A stretch of 64,000 nt of DNA from Roseiarcus sp036489975. GTDB lineage: Bacteria > Pseudomonadota > Alphaproteobacteria > Rhizobiales > Beijerinckiaceae. The stretch lies in assembly GCA_036489975.1 (NCBI GenBank), contig DASXES010000019.1, forward strand, positions 29,762 to 93,761, given 5' to 3'. Positions 33,545 to 42,986 of the stretch are shown in pieces (the stretch's first letter is position 1; the number at the start of each line of letters is the position of its first letter). Below the pieces are notes generated by a model. The model was not told the origin of the DNA. It saw only the letters and a list, made by a program, of their open reading frames with translations, and searched no databases. The position numbers were made by a program, and so were the translations under genes.

Positions 33545-34390
33545 TCAAGGCGCGGAAGAGGGTTTTCCCCGGCCATGAGCGATCCCGCGCGCGCGAGTGC
33601 CAAAATCTTCTGGCGCGCGCGACCGCGGATCGGCGAGAATCGGGCGAAGCAGACGGGCGATCCGTTCCGCCCACGCCAGCGCGCTCTTTCTTTCTGTGAT
33701 CAGGTCCTGCCTGAGTTCGATCAGCGCGTTGGCCAATCCGCGCGACGTGGCGACCGCGTCAATCGTGTCGCCCGCCAGCGCGCCGTCATAGGGTTCGTTG
33801 TCGCCGACATCGTCCGCGCAAAGATCGGGTTCTGCGAGCAGCGTTTCGATCAGCGGCGTCGCAATCCGATTGTCGCGATCCCACAAGATTCCAATCTTCC
33901 ACGGCCGCGGAAATCCGCGCCAGACGTTGGTGAACGAATGAATCGAGATCAGCGCCGGGGGCTCGCCGGTCGCCATCATCGCATCGACCGTCGCCGCGAC
34001 CTCATGGCGATAAGGCGCCCAGAATTGCGCGCTGCGGCGCGCGATCTCGGCGGCGTCGATATACGCGTTGCCCGGCACGATCGCGCCGTCGGAATAGCGC
34101 ATGACCAGCGTCGGGTCATCGAGGCCGCGATTGGGATCAATGACCAGGCGCGAATAGGTCGACAGCACCGCGGGCGCGCCGAGGAGCGTTGCAAGCGCGC
34201 GCGTCGCTTCGGCGGCGCCGATGTCATAGGCGATGTGGCGCTCAAGCGCTTCGCGCTTGAGACCCAGCGTCCCGTAAGCAGGAGGAATGGCGTTGGAGGC
34301 GTGATCGCAGATGATGAGCGCCCGGCTGTCAAGCGCACCGGCAATCGCCTCAAAGGCAGAATCGGAAGTCCCGGAAGCGACCTCGGTCAT
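33545..34390 (-). CDS. N-formylglutamate amidohydrolase family protein
   Basis: A 281-aa hydrolase. 'LIICDHASNAIPPAYGTLG' (the metal-binding Asp-His), 'RHIAYDIGAAEATRALATLL', 'STYSRLVIDPNRGLDDPTLV' and 'ALISIHSFTNVWRGFPRPW' are the motifs of the FGase (PF05013) family, which removes the formyl group from N-formylglutamate in histidine degradation or acts on related formyl-amino acids. No hut genes are nearby, so the substrate is not fixed. It lies between an SDR gene (32 bases upstream) and gapR on the same strand. Confidence 0.92.
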   Translation of the reverse strand: MTEVASGTSDSAFEAIAGALDSRALIICDHASNAIPPAYGTLGLKREALERHIAYDIGAAEATRALATLLGAPAVLSTYSRLVIDPNRGLDDPTLVMRYSDGAIVPGNAYIDAAEIARRSAQFWAPYRHEVAATVDAMMATGEPPALISIHSFTNVWRGFPRPWKIGILWDRDNRIATPLIETLLAEPDLCADDVGDNEPYDGALAGDTIDAVATSRGLANALIELRQDLITERKSALAWAERIARLLRPILADPRSRAPEDFGTRARGIAHGRGKPSSAP

Positions 34391-34422
34391 TGGCCTGATC
34401 GCATCATTGTCCGCCTTTGCCT

Positions 34423-35196
34423 TTAGCCAGCGATCGTCGCGCCGCCATCGACGACGATGGCCTGTCCGGTCATGAACGATCCGGCCTTCGAGGCGAGATA
34501 GACGGCGGCGCCAGCGATCTCATCCGCCTCGCCAATTCGCCGGAGCGGCGTCCTGGCGGTGGCCGCCTTCAGCGTCTCAGGATTCTCCCATAACGCGCGC
34601 GCGAAGTCCGTCCTGATCAAGCCCGGCGCAATGCAATTGACGCGGACGTTGCGCTTTCCCCATTCGACCGCGAGATTGCGCGCAAGCTGAAGATCGGCCG
34701 CCTTGGAGACGTTGTAGGCGCCAATGACTGGCGAACCCTTGAGCCCGCCGATCGAGGAGATGATGACGATCGAGCCGTCGTTGCGCTCCAGCATGCCGGG
34801 AGCGGCCATCTGGATCAACCAATGGTTGGCGAGAACGTTGTTCTCGAGAATCTTGCGGAACTGCTCGTCCGACACGCCAGACATCGGCCCGTAGTAGGGA
34901 TTTGACGCCGCGTTGCACACAAGAATGTCGATCCGGCCAAAAGCGTTGTTCGTCTCGTCGACCAGGCGCTGCAAATCTTCTTTTGATGAAATGTTGGCGG
35001 GAATCGGCCTCGCCGCCTCGCGCCCACAGGCGCGGTTGATCGCGGCGGCGGTCTCGGCGCAGGCGTCGGCTTTGCGCGATGAGATGATGACCGTCGCGCC
35101 ATGTTCGGCCAGTCGTTCGGCGATCGCCCTGCCGATTCCGCGCGACGAGCCGGTGACGATCGCGACCCGGTCGGTCAAGTCGAACAGACTGGTCAA
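34423..35196 (-). CDS. Short-chain dehydrogenase/reductase (SDR)
   Basis: The SDR domain begins 'FDLTDRVAIVTGSSRGIGRA', with 'DILVCNAASNPYYGPM' (NNAG position), 'GSIVIISSIGGLKGSPVIGA' with catalytic Ser, 'YNVSKAADLQLARN' with Tyr and Lys, and the end 'GQAIVVDGGATIAG'. I choose the TTG at 35196 (257 aa) because GGGAGG lies 5 bases before it and the cofactor motif follows after the usual 10-12 residues; the ATG at 35232 and longer frames add residues with no family match. Substrate unknown. It leads a small operon with the N-formylglutamate amidohydrolase. Confidence 0.9.
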   Translation of the reverse strand: MTSLFDLTDRVAIVTGSSRGIGRAIAERLAEHGATVIISSRKADACAETAAAINRACGREAARPIPANISSKEDLQRLVDETNNAFGRIDILVCNAASNPYYGPMSGVSDEQFRKILENNVLANHWLIQMAAPGMLERNDGSIVIISSIGGLKGSPVIGAYNVSKAADLQLARNLAVEWGKRNVRVNCIAPGLIRTDFARALWENPETLKAATARTPLRRIGEADEIAGAAVYLASKAGSFMTGQAIVVDGGATIAG

Positions 35197-35446
35197 GCTT
35201 TCCTCCCGGATGCGCGGCGCCAACGATTGCATCGTTCGCCACGCCGACGCCAGAGGCGATGGGCGCAAGCGGCGAATTTCCTCGGCCACTATCGCATGGC
35301 CAGGGAGCCTGTGAAGAGCCGGCGCCGCGGAGTCGAAGGCGGGGGCCCTTGTGCCTTGTGCGCCCCGCCACGGCGAGCCAGGCGCGCAAGGAACGTTCGG
35401 ACCCGCGGCGGCGTTAATTGCGGGATACTGGCCGGAAGGTGCGCAA

Positions 35447-35698
35447 ATGGAACGCCTGAGTGAATTGCAAGCCAAGCTCGAGCGCGCGGAAGCCGAGGTC
35501 GAGCGAGGTGTCGGGCATCTTGTCAAGGAGAGAGCCCTCATGGCTCATAAAGTCGCCGGCGGACAGGACATGCATATATTCTGCGACCTGCTCGCGATGC
35601 TCGAAGACGCCCAGTTTCTACATGTTCAGCACCGCGACCGGATAAGAAGAGAGATGGATGGGGCAGTCGCCGGTAAAGGACAGCGCTCGAGCCTCTGA
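35447..35698 (+). CDS. Small coiled-coil conserved hypothetical protein
   Basis: An 83-aa frame from the ATG at 35447, with GGAAGG 7 bases upstream. It opens 'MERLSELQAKLERAEAEVER', a coiled coil, and later has 'DLLAMLEDAQFLHVQHRDRI', a pattern common in short Rhizobiales proteins of unknown function ('...L..FE..Q..H..HRDRL.KEL'). The longer frame from 35351 lacks this pattern. It stands alone between two minus-strand genes. No function is known. Confidence 0.55.
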   Translation: MERLSELQAKLERAEAEVERGVGHLVKERALMAHKVAGGQDMHIFCDLLAMLEDAQFLHVQHRDRIRREMDGAVAGKGQRSSL

Positions 35699-35733
35699 GG
35701 CGGCGAGCCTCAGAGAAAGCGGTGGCCCGGCCC

Positions 35734-36954
35734 CTACCGCTTCGCCAGGCCCCTGAGGTCGAAGGCCGGGTCGGCGGCCTCCTCCGGCGTCATGGTCTTG
35801 GTGGTGCCGATGATGCGCTTGGCGGCGGCGTGGTCGCCGGCGCGGTTGACCGACTCGACCACCGCGAGCTTGCCGTCGCGAAAGCCGAAGGTCGAGAAGG
35901 CCCGCGTCCCTGGATCGCCGCGCACGACCCATGCATCGACGCCATGCGCAAGGCCTGCGATCATCAGCTTCAAGTCGCCCTGATCGCTCCAGAACCAGGC
36001 GAGCTCATTATAAGGCTTTGGCTTGCCGACGAGCCGCGCCGCGACCGCCTTCCCCTGATCGACCGCGTTCTGCACCGATTCGAGCCGCGTCCGGAGGCCA
36101 AGCGCCGCGTGCGGAAAGTGGGCGCAATCGCCGATCGCCGAAATCGCCGGGTCCGAGGTCGTGAGGAACTCGTCGACGACAATTCCATTGTCGCATTCGA
36201 GGCCGCACGCCCGCGCCAGCACGTCCTCGGCGACGACGCCGATCCCAACCACCACCATGTCGGCGGCCAGCGCCTCGCCATCGGTGAGAATGACCTGTTC
36301 CGCGTGCTCGCGACCCTCGATCGCGGCGACGCCGACGCCGAGCTTGAAGCGTGCCCCAAACACGGCGTGCTCTTTTAGGAAAAAATCTGACAGAATCGGC
36401 GAGACGGCGCGTCCCATAGGGCGGGCGATCTCCACGACTGTCGCCTCGGCGCCGAGGCTCACGGCGGTCGCGGCGATTTCGAGCCCGATAAACCCAGCGC
36501 CGATGATGACGACCCTGGGCTTGGCGCTGAGGCGCTCGCGGATCGCCGTCGCGTCAGCAATGTCGCGGAGCGCGAAGACGCCCGGCAGATCGACGCCAGG
36601 GACATCGAGCCGGCGTTGCCGCGCGCCGGTGGCGAGGATCAGATGGCCGTAAGCAATCGTCCCTCCATCGGTGAACTCCACCTTCTGCGCAGCTCGGTCG
36701 ATCCGCGTGGCGCTGACGCCGAGCCTCAAGTCGATCCGCTGCTCCCGGAAATGCGCGTCGGCTCGGAGCGGAAGGCCATGGATGTCCATCTCGCCTTTGA
36801 GAAAGGCCTTGGACAGCGGCGGACGCTGATAGGGCAGATCCTTCTCGGCGGAGAGAAGAACGATCTCGCCGCCGAAGCCTTGTTCGCGTAACGACGCCGC
36901 CGCCTGGACCCCGGCGTGGCCGGCGCCGACGATGACGACCGAGGTCAGGGACAT
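35734..36954 (-). CDS. Ferredoxin/rubredoxin-reductase-type FAD-dependent oxidoreductase
   Basis: A 406-aa flavoprotein. 'VVIVGAGHAGVQAAASLRE' binds FAD, 'LPYQRPPLSKAFLKGE' is the typical ferredoxin-reductase loop (KxxL), 'PRVVIIGAGFIGLEIAATA' binds NAD(P)H, 'ISAIGDCAHFPHAALG' is the second FAD motif, and a C-terminal reductase domain follows ('WFWSDQGDLKLMIAGLAHG'). Such enzymes pass electrons from NADH to a [2Fe-2S] ferredoxin for oxygenases or P450s; no partner gene is visible here. I start at the ATG at 36954, where the FAD motif follows at the proper distance; the frame from 37008 adds 18 unsupported residues. hemY lies just upstream on the strand. Confidence 0.92.
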   Translation of the reverse strand: MSLTSVVIVGAGHAGVQAAASLREQGFGGEIVLLSAEKDLPYQRPPLSKAFLKGEMDIHGLPLRADAHFREQRIDLRLGVSATRIDRAAQKVEFTDGGTIAYGHLILATGARQRRLDVPGVDLPGVFALRDIADATAIRERLSAKPRVVIIGAGFIGLEIAATAVSLGAEATVVEIARPMGRAVSPILSDFFLKEHAVFGARFKLGVGVAAIEGREHAEQVILTDGEALAADMVVVGIGVVAEDVLARACGLECDNGIVVDEFLTTSDPAISAIGDCAHFPHAALGLRTRLESVQNAVDQGKAVAARLVGKPKPYNELAWFWSDQGDLKLMIAGLAHGVDAWVVRGDPGTRAFSTFGFRDGKLAVVESVNRAGDHAAAKRIIGTTKTMTPEEAADPAFDLRGLAKR

Positions 36955-37004
36955 GCCTTCAATTCCGTGAACCCGCGCAGCGTCTTCCGGCGCGGGGAAA
37001 GATC

Positions 37005-38546
37005 TCATTCATTGGCGTAGAGCCGGAAGCCGCGCCGTTTGGCTTCGTGATCCTCGGGGCCGGGGTCGTCGGGCGCCATCGAGGCGGGGTCGATGATGAC
37101 GCCGGTCCGCGGCGTGGGAACGATGACGGGGGCTTGCGCGGGCGGGGCGCCGGCGCGCTCCGGCTCGATCGCCTGGGGGGCTGGCGCGAGCGCGGGCGCC
37201 GGAGCCGCGATCGCCTCCGCGGGCGGCGGGCGCGGCGCGCTTTCCACGGGGGCGGCGATGCGCTCGTCAGGGGTCCGCCAGACGAATGCGTCGAGCGTCC
37301 CTAACGGCGAGACGGGCGCCCAACGGTCGCTGATGACCCCGTCCGCCACCCAGGCTTTGTCGTGCGGGGCGCGCGCGGCGCGGCCGAGCCACTCGCGCAC
37401 CGCGCCATGGTTGCCCTCGGTCTCTTCAATGTCGGCCATCAGCAGGCAGACTCGGCGGGTCGGGCGTTCGTGCGGCGTATCCGAACCGACCAGCGGGGCG
37501 ATCGCGGCGCGCGCCGCGGCGAGATCATGCGCTTCCAGCGCTGCGCGCCCCACGGTCAGGAGCGATTCGGGATCCCTGGGCGCTGCCCGGGCGAGCGTCC
37601 GGGCGCGGGCCAGCCGGTCCTCGGACGAATCGCCGTGGCGGACCCTGAGATAGGCGGAGGCGAGGTCGGGGTGGGGTGTTTGCGCATAAGCGGCCTCGAG
37701 GATCCGGCTGGCGCGGCGGTAGTCGCCCGCCTGCGCGGTCAGCCGGCCGCAGATCGCGGCGGCGGGCACGAGCGTCGGGGCAAGGCGGCAAGCCTCCTGC
37801 GCGAGCGCGAGCGCAGCTTTCGGATCGCGCTCCATCGCCGCTTCCGCCATCGCCGTCTTGATGACTGCGCGCCAGCGGTTCGCGGTCGGCTTGTCGATGA
37901 GCCGGTTGCCGGCGTTGGAGTCGACGGTGGCGAGGGCGCCCTCCCAGTCTCCGCGCCGCGTGCGGTCGTCGAGGACCGCCTGACCCGCCCAGGCGGCGGG
38001 AGCGCGCGCGTTGGCGCGCATCGCATATTGCAGCGCCGCCTCATGATTGCCGGCGCGCCTCGCCTCGAGGTGCAGGCCGCGCAGGCCAAGGCCCTGCGTC
38101 TCGTGATGCTCGAGCATCGCATTGTAGGCGGCGGCGGCGCCCGCTCTGTCGCCCGAGAGCTGGGCGGATTGCGCCTGCAGAAGTTTGGTCATCGGCTCTC
38201 GCCCGATCAGCCGGCTCGCCTCGGAGGCGTGCTTGGCGGCGGCTCGGGCGTCGCCGGCGCCGACGGCGAGCATGCCGCGCGACAGCGCCTGGAAACCTTT
38301 CTCGCGCCGGCGCGACTGCGCGCCGACCGAAACCAGCGACGGGATGCGGAAGACGAAGCGCAGCACCCCCCACACGACCGCTATCGCGATCGCCAGCGCC
38401 AGCACCGCGCTGAGCGCGAACATGAGCGAGACTTCGTATTCCTCGCCACGCCAGGTCAGGTCGACGACGCCGGGATTGTTCGCAAGCCAGGTCAGGCCAA
38501 AGGCGGCCACCGCCAGCGCCGCGAGGAAGATCAGCAGGCGAACCAT
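37005..38546 (-). CDS. hemY: HemY-like heme-biosynthesis-associated membrane protein
   Basis: A 513-aa protein with two N-terminal membrane helices ('LLIFLAALAVAAFGLTWLA' and 'FALSAVLALAIAIAVVWGVL') around 'NNPGVVDLTWRGEEYEVSL', the HemY N-terminal signature. TPR-like repeats fill most of the rest ('GNHEAALQYAMRANARAP', 'GDYRRASRILEAAYAQTP'), with a proline/alanine-rich tail. This HemY is not the gram-positive protoporphyrinogen oxidase of the same name; it is a conserved membrane protein encoded with hemD. It is the third gene of a hemD, mitofilin-like, hemY operon. Confidence 0.92.
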   Translation of the reverse strand: MVRLLIFLAALAVAAFGLTWLANNPGVVDLTWRGEEYEVSLMFALSAVLALAIAIAVVWGVLRFVFRIPSLVSVGAQSRRREKGFQALSRGMLAVGAGDARAAAKHASEASRLIGREPMTKLLQAQSAQLSGDRAGAAAAYNAMLEHHETQGLGLRGLHLEARRAGNHEAALQYAMRANARAPAAWAGQAVLDDRTRRGDWEGALATVDSNAGNRLIDKPTANRWRAVIKTAMAEAAMERDPKAALALAQEACRLAPTLVPAAAICGRLTAQAGDYRRASRILEAAYAQTPHPDLASAYLRVRHGDSSEDRLARARTLARAAPRDPESLLTVGRAALEAHDLAAARAAIAPLVGSDTPHERPTRRVCLLMADIEETEGNHGAVREWLGRAARAPHDKAWVADGVISDRWAPVSPLGTLDAFVWRTPDERIAAPVESAPRPPPAEAIAAPAPALAPAPQAIEPERAGAPPAQAPVIVPTPRTGVIIDPASMAPDDPGPEDHEAKRRGFRLYANE

Positions 38547-38607
38547 CTCAACTCCGCTTCAAAACGCCGGCGTCGAGCCGAACCCGCCTGCGAGGGCCGC
38601 CGCAATC

Positions 38608-39858
38608 TCACGGTTTCGGGCCGCCAGCGAGCTCGGCGACCGCCGCCTCGCGGATCGACTTCAGAGCCGCGTCGGCCGCGTTCCGAGCGCGGGCTGCCGT
38701 CAGCCAATCGCCTGCTGGCTGACGCGCGGATTCCGGCAGCTTGTTGAAGGCGGCGAGCGCGCCGCCGATATCGCCGCGCCGGCTCAAGGCCTCGATCTGG
38801 GACACGAGCGCCGGCGGATCGTCGCCAGCGGTCTCGTTCAAATCGCGCACCCGCACGAGACTGTGGAGATGGGCGAGGAAGCGATCGGCGACGCCGCCGC
38901 TCTCCTTCTGCGATGTCGCGGCGAGCACCTTTGGCGCAACCGCGCTGAACGATGCGGCGAGCCCGGCGTTGGTCGGCGCGCCATTCGCCACGGCCTGCAG
39001 CGGCGCCAGTTTCGCCGGATCGACGCCCAGACGCTGCAGCATTGCGACCTCGGGACCAAGGGGCTCGCCGGCGCTGAGGCTATTCTCCGCAGCTTCGGCG
39101 ATGACGGCGATCGCGGCGGCGGTGTCGGAGGGGCTTCGCGCGTCAGGCTTGGGCGCGGCGAGAGCGCTCTCGATCTTGTCGACGCGGGCCGTCAGGGCGG
39201 TGAGATCGCCGGCTGCGGCGCTCGCCTTCTGGGTCTCGCTCTCGAGTTTGGCCACGCGTGCGGACAGATCGGGTATCGCGCCGCGCGCGGCGTCGAGATC
39301 GGCGCGCAGATTCTTCTCCTCCGCAGCCAGGTGCTGGGCCGCGTCGCTTGCGGCGCCATTCCCGGCGCCCGCCGCCTCCAGGGCCGCCACGCGCTTGTCA
39401 AGGTCCGCGCCGTTGTTTGACGCGCCGGCGCTGGCGAGCGCGCTCACGCGTTTCCCGAGGCTCGCAATGGCGGCGCGGTCGCCATTGGCTTGATCGGCGA
39501 GCGCCGCCTTGTCGCGTTGCGCCTCAGCTTCGAGATCGTTCAATCGACCGGCGATCTCCGTCGCATCGGTTTTGGGGGTGAGAAGCGCATAGCCCGCGCC
39601 AAGCGCGAGCGCCGAAACGATGAGGCCGGCGAGCGCGCCGCCCAAGAAACCGTGAGCGCCAGAGCGCGGAGCGGCTGCCGGGGCCGGCCGAGGCGCAGCG
39701 CCGTTCTCCGCCACGCTCGGTTCCGGCGGCGGCTCGGTTTCGCTCGTTTCCCGCCCGGCGATTTCGCCTTCGATGACGCCGGGATCAGGCCGCGCGTCCC
39801 GACTGACCGGGGCGCCTGCCGATTGGGCCGGATCGCGCTTGGTTTCTTCGTCGATCAT
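38608..39858 (-). CDS. Mitofilin-family (Mic60-like) inner-membrane protein
   Basis: The ATG at 39858 gives 416 aa; the open frame that extends to 40266 runs through hemD as a shadow. A proline/glutamate-rich cytosolic N-terminus (1-70) is followed by one membrane helix ('GFLGGALAGLIVSALALGAG'), a long coiled coil (about 100-240, heptads with many Ala and Asp) and the C-terminal mitofilin domain ('EALSRRGDIGGALAAFNKL', 'DWLTAARARNAADAALKSI'). Alphaproteobacterial Mic60 homologues shape intracytoplasmic membranes and are encoded between hemD and hemY, exactly as here. Confidence 0.9.
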   Translation of the reverse strand: MIDEETKRDPAQSAGAPVSRDARPDPGVIEGEIAGRETSETEPPPEPSVAENGAAPRPAPAAAPRSGAHGFLGGALAGLIVSALALGAGYALLTPKTDATEIAGRLNDLEAEAQRDKAALADQANGDRAAIASLGKRVSALASAGASNNGADLDKRVAALEAAGAGNGAASDAAQHLAAEEKNLRADLDAARGAIPDLSARVAKLESETQKASAAAGDLTALTARVDKIESALAAPKPDARSPSDTAAAIAVIAEAAENSLSAGEPLGPEVAMLQRLGVDPAKLAPLQAVANGAPTNAGLAASFSAVAPKVLAATSQKESGGVADRFLAHLHSLVRVRDLNETAGDDPPALVSQIEALSRRGDIGGALAAFNKLPESARQPAGDWLTAARARNAADAALKSIREAAVAELAGGPKP

Positions 39859-39886
39859 CGCCTTGCGCCCTCGATTTTCGCGGGCC

Positions 39887-40630
39887 CTATATACGGGACG
39901 ACTCAAGGGAAGCAAACCCGCCGAGCCTTTCGCGCAACTCATGAAAAAGCGCCGCTTCGTCGGGCGTTTCGGCAATCGCGACGCGGGTTGCGCCATTTGC
40001 CAGTAGCGGCTCTGCAACGTCGTGCGACAGGCAGACGTGCTCAAGCTCGAGGAAAGACCCCTCCGCGCCCGCAGCCTTCGCCAACGCCGCCGCGAGGCTC
40101 GCCGACCGGCGTGAATAGTGCAGGGCGGCGACGCAGGACGCGAGAGCCGCCGCTTCCCGCGGAAGCCAACCCTCGCGCGCTTCGGCCGCATAGGCTTCGA
40201 CGACTTCGAGCGCAAACGGCTCGGCAAGCGCCGTCTCGATAGTCCCCTTGCGGTCCCGCCCGGCAAGATAGAGCACGCTGGCCCCGGGTTTCAGCGCGCC
40301 CGAAAGCACCTGGATCAGGCCCTCGGCGTCCTGGGCCGGCGGCAGGGCGAGCCGCCAGCCACTGGCCTCGGCAGCATGTCCCGTGCGGGCGCCGACGGCG
40401 TAGAGGGGCGTTGACGCGTCAGGCGCCTGGTCGGCGCTGAACGCCTTGTCGCTGGTCGCGATGACGGCGTCATAATGTGATCGTTGCGGCCGGACAGGCT
40501 GGGTTCGGATTTCGATCACCGGCAGGCAAGCGACGGAAAAACCGAGCCGCCGCAGGCGCGCGGCGGTCGCGCTCGCGTCCTTGCGCGCGCGAAAGAGCGC
40601 GACGCGGGGACACGATCGCCTGTCCGTCAT
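39887..40630 (-). CDS. hemD: Uroporphyrinogen-III synthase
   Basis: A 247-aa protein with the weakly conserved HemD fold: 'RARKDASATAARLRRLGF' at the start, 'YDAVIATSDKAF', 'LYAVGARTGHAAEASGWRL', 'VLYLAGRDRKGTIETALA', 'VEAYAAEAREGW' and 'VCLSHDVAEPL'. It closes and inverts ring D of hydroxymethylbilane to uroporphyrinogen III. Sequence conservation in this family is poor; the call is strengthened by the mitofilin-like and hemY genes downstream, the standard alphaproteobacterial order. hemC is not in the window. Confidence 0.9.
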   Translation of the reverse strand: MTDRRSCPRVALFRARKDASATAARLRRLGFSVACLPVIEIRTQPVRPQRSHYDAVIATSDKAFSADQAPDASTPLYAVGARTGHAAEASGWRLALPPAQDAEGLIQVLSGALKPGASVLYLAGRDRKGTIETALAEPFALEVVEAYAAEAREGWLPREAAALASCVAALHYSRRSASLAAALAKAAGAEGSFLELEHVCLSHDVAEPLLANGATRVAIAETPDEAALFHELRERLGGFASLESSRI

Positions 40631-40807
40631 GCCGCGTCTTTCGCTCGCATACGCCGCACTATCGGGCCCGTCAGGGGAAGGGCCAAGCTCGAAGCCGGAG
40701 CTTGCCGATTGCCGTCAGGCGATTTACCCCCTCGCGGCGAACGGTCGGGCTTTGCCGGCCGCCGGCAGGACCCGTTGTTGGACGAAGCCCTCAAAACGCC
40801 TGACCTG

Positions 40808-42835
40808 ATGGCCGCGCGAGCTGCGGCCAAGCTCGATTTCAGAGACGATATCAATGGATTGCGCGCGCTAGCCGTGCTTGGCGTGGTGGTTTTCCACGCC
40901 GATCGCGCCTGGCTTCCCGGGGGCTTCGCCGGCGTCGACATTTTTTTCGTCATCTCGGGTTTTCTGATTTCGCGCATCATTCTGAGCCAATGCGCGGCCG
41001 GACGTTTCTCGCTCGCGATGTTCTACGCCCGCCGCGCCAAACGCATCCTGCCTGCGCTTCTCTTGGTGGTGAGCTTCATCTGGATTGTAGGCTGGTTCAT
41101 GGCCGCGCCGACGCAATTTCGCGACATCGGCGGCAGCCTGCTCGGCAATTCGTACTTCACGGTGAATTTCTGGCTGATGCGGCTCGCCGGCGTCGGGGGC
41201 TATTTCGGGGCCGACGCGACGGTGAAGCCGCTTCTGCACCTCTGGTCGCTCAGCATCGAAGAGCAATTCTATCTGGTCTGGTCGGTTCTTCTGCTTCTCC
41301 TGTTCAAGCTCGAGCGGCGGATGGTCCCCTTCGTCATCACCGCCGTGTTCGTCGCTTCGTTCGCGTTCAGCGTTTATCTCACGCCGATCGATCCGGTCGC
41401 CGCCTTCTACCTGCCCTGGACGCGGGGATGGGAGCTCGCTCTGGGAGCGCTGATCGCCTATCGCGAGGTCTTCTGGCTTGAGGCGCTGCCCTATCCGTCA
41501 CGAAGGATGGCCAACATCGGCGCCGGCGCCGGGCTTGCGCTGATGCTCGGCGCCTTCCTGTTTCTGAACGAGACGCGGCCCTTTCCCGGCTGGCTGGCCG
41601 CAATTCCGACCTTTGGATGCGCGCTGGTCATCGCCAGTCCGGGTTCGCTTCCGGGCGAGATCGCCCTCGGCAATCGCGTTGCCGGCTTTTTCGGCGTGAT
41701 CTCCTATCCGCTCTATCTGTGGCACTGGCCGCTGTTCGCCTTCGCCCGCATCTGGCCGGGCGTGATCCCGACCACGCCGGTTCTGCTCGCGCTCGCGGTC
41801 GTCGCCGTGGCGCTTGCGGCGCTCACCTACCGGCTGATCGAACAGCCGATCGCGACTCCGTTTCGCCGCCGGCCATATCCGACTGCGCTGGTGCTCGTGG
41901 GCCTGCTTGCGCTGACCGGAATTATCGGACGGGCGACCTATGATTCGAAGGGTTTCCCATCCCGCTTTCCGCCGCTCGTGGACCGCATTTTCGACTACAA
42001 GGCCAACGGCGCCGAGGGCCAGCCGCTCATGCGCTGCTTCTATCAGCGCGACGCGGAGCGCTATTCGCTCGCGGAGGAGCGCACGCGGGTGGCCCGCTTC
42101 TTCCAGGATCATCATTGCGCGGCGATCGCCGACCCGTCGAAGCCGACAATTCTCGTCGTCGGCGACTCGCACGCCGCGCATCTCTTCGCCGGATTGCAGC
42201 AGGTCTACGGCGGGAGAGCCAATCTCCTCAGCCTCTCCTCGGTCTTTTGCGTACCCCTGGTCGAGCATGTCGCCATGAATCAAGGGGTGGCCGGCACGCC
42301 GCGCTGCCGCGCGATCAACGATTACGTCTTCGATGCGATCCGAACCATCAAGCCGGACATCCTCATCGTCGGCGGCTACTTCGGCCAATACGACCACGAG
42401 GCCAACTGGCGCTATCCCGGCTATCTCGACGCGCTGGTCGCCGGGGCGCGGCGCCTCCATGGCGACGGCGTGCGTTCGATCATCATCGCCGGCGAGGTTC
42501 CGACCTGGGCCCCCGTTCTGCCGATTCTCGTCGGGCGCGACGTCCTCGACCGGGGCGCGGCGGCGGAATTCTCACGAGTCGGCGTCAGGCCCGACTCGCT
42601 TGAGACCGACCGGGAGCTGGCGGCGAAAGATTGGGGCGAGAGCGTTCGCTATGTCTCACAGGCGGCGAAGCTCTGCGGCGCCGCGGGCTGCCGGCGGCTG
42701 ACCGGTGAAAAACTGCCGGAAGACCTCTTGGCCATCGACTACGGCCATTACAGCGTCGAGGGCTCAGTCTTCGCCGTCAGAACCATCCTCGCGCCCGTCA
42801 TAGACGCGGAGCTCGCGCGGCTGCGCAAGAATTGA
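40808..42835 (+). CDS. OafA/YrhL-type O-acyltransferase with SGNH domain
   Basis: From the ATG at 40808 (675 aa) the protein opens 'RDDINGLRALAVLGVVVFHA', the acyltransferase-3 signature with the catalytic-type His. About ten membrane segments follow, with 'FFVISGFLISRIILSQCAAG', 'RRAKRILPALLLVVSFIW' and 'HLWSLSIEEQFYLVWSVLLL'. After about residue 390 comes a periplasmic SGNH hydrolase domain with 'ILVVGDSHAAHLFAGLQQ' (Ser nucleophile) and the closing 'DYGHYSVEGS' (Asp-x-x-His-like). It should acetylate a surface glycan or lipopolysaccharide. The open frame continues upstream across hemD but without family pattern. Just after the stop begins a 60-bp direct repeat. Confidence 0.92.
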   Translation: MAARAAAKLDFRDDINGLRALAVLGVVVFHADRAWLPGGFAGVDIFFVISGFLISRIILSQCAAGRFSLAMFYARRAKRILPALLLVVSFIWIVGWFMAAPTQFRDIGGSLLGNSYFTVNFWLMRLAGVGGYFGADATVKPLLHLWSLSIEEQFYLVWSVLLLLLFKLERRMVPFVITAVFVASFAFSVYLTPIDPVAAFYLPWTRGWELALGALIAYREVFWLEALPYPSRRMANIGAGAGLALMLGAFLFLNETRPFPGWLAAIPTFGCALVIASPGSLPGEIALGNRVAGFFGVISYPLYLWHWPLFAFARIWPGVIPTTPVLLALAVVAVALAALTYRLIEQPIATPFRRRPYPTALVLVGLLALTGIIGRATYDSKGFPSRFPPLVDRIFDYKANGAEGQPLMRCFYQRDAERYSLAEERTRVARFFQDHHCAAIADPSKPTILVVGDSHAAHLFAGLQQVYGGRANLLSLSSVFCVPLVEHVAMNQGVAGTPRCRAINDYVFDAIRTIKPDILIVGGYFGQYDHEANWRYPGYLDALVAGARRLHGDGVRSIIIAGEVPTWAPVLPILVGRDVLDRGAAAEFSRVGVRPDSLETDRELAAKDWGESVRYVSQAAKLCGAAGCRRLTGEKLPEDLLAIDYGHYSVEGSVFAVRTILAPVIDAELARLRKN

Positions 42836-42841
42836 ACCCCC

Positions 42842-42901
42842 GCCGCCCCAAAGCGGGCGGGAGCTTATCCGGCGGTCACGGAATGGGGATGGGGCTGCGC
42901 G
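42842..42901 (+). repeat. 60-bp direct repeat, left copy
   Basis: 58 of 60 bases are identical with 44078-44137, in the same orientation. It begins 7 bases after the stop of the acyltransferase gene. The copy carries the mirror of the 3' end of the PIN-like gene found at the right copy, but here without the gene. Confidence 0.9.
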
Positions 42902-42986
42902 AGAGCAAGCGGTTCAGGCCGCCTCCGCTCTGCTGCCGCTCCCAAGCAGCGTCGTCAGCGGGCATGGCGGCGATGATCCCTAGCCC

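Noticed and set aside
40484..40807. N-terminal extension of the OafA-like acyltransferase
   Set aside because: It runs through the start of hemD on the other strand; the family pattern begins after the ATG at 40808.
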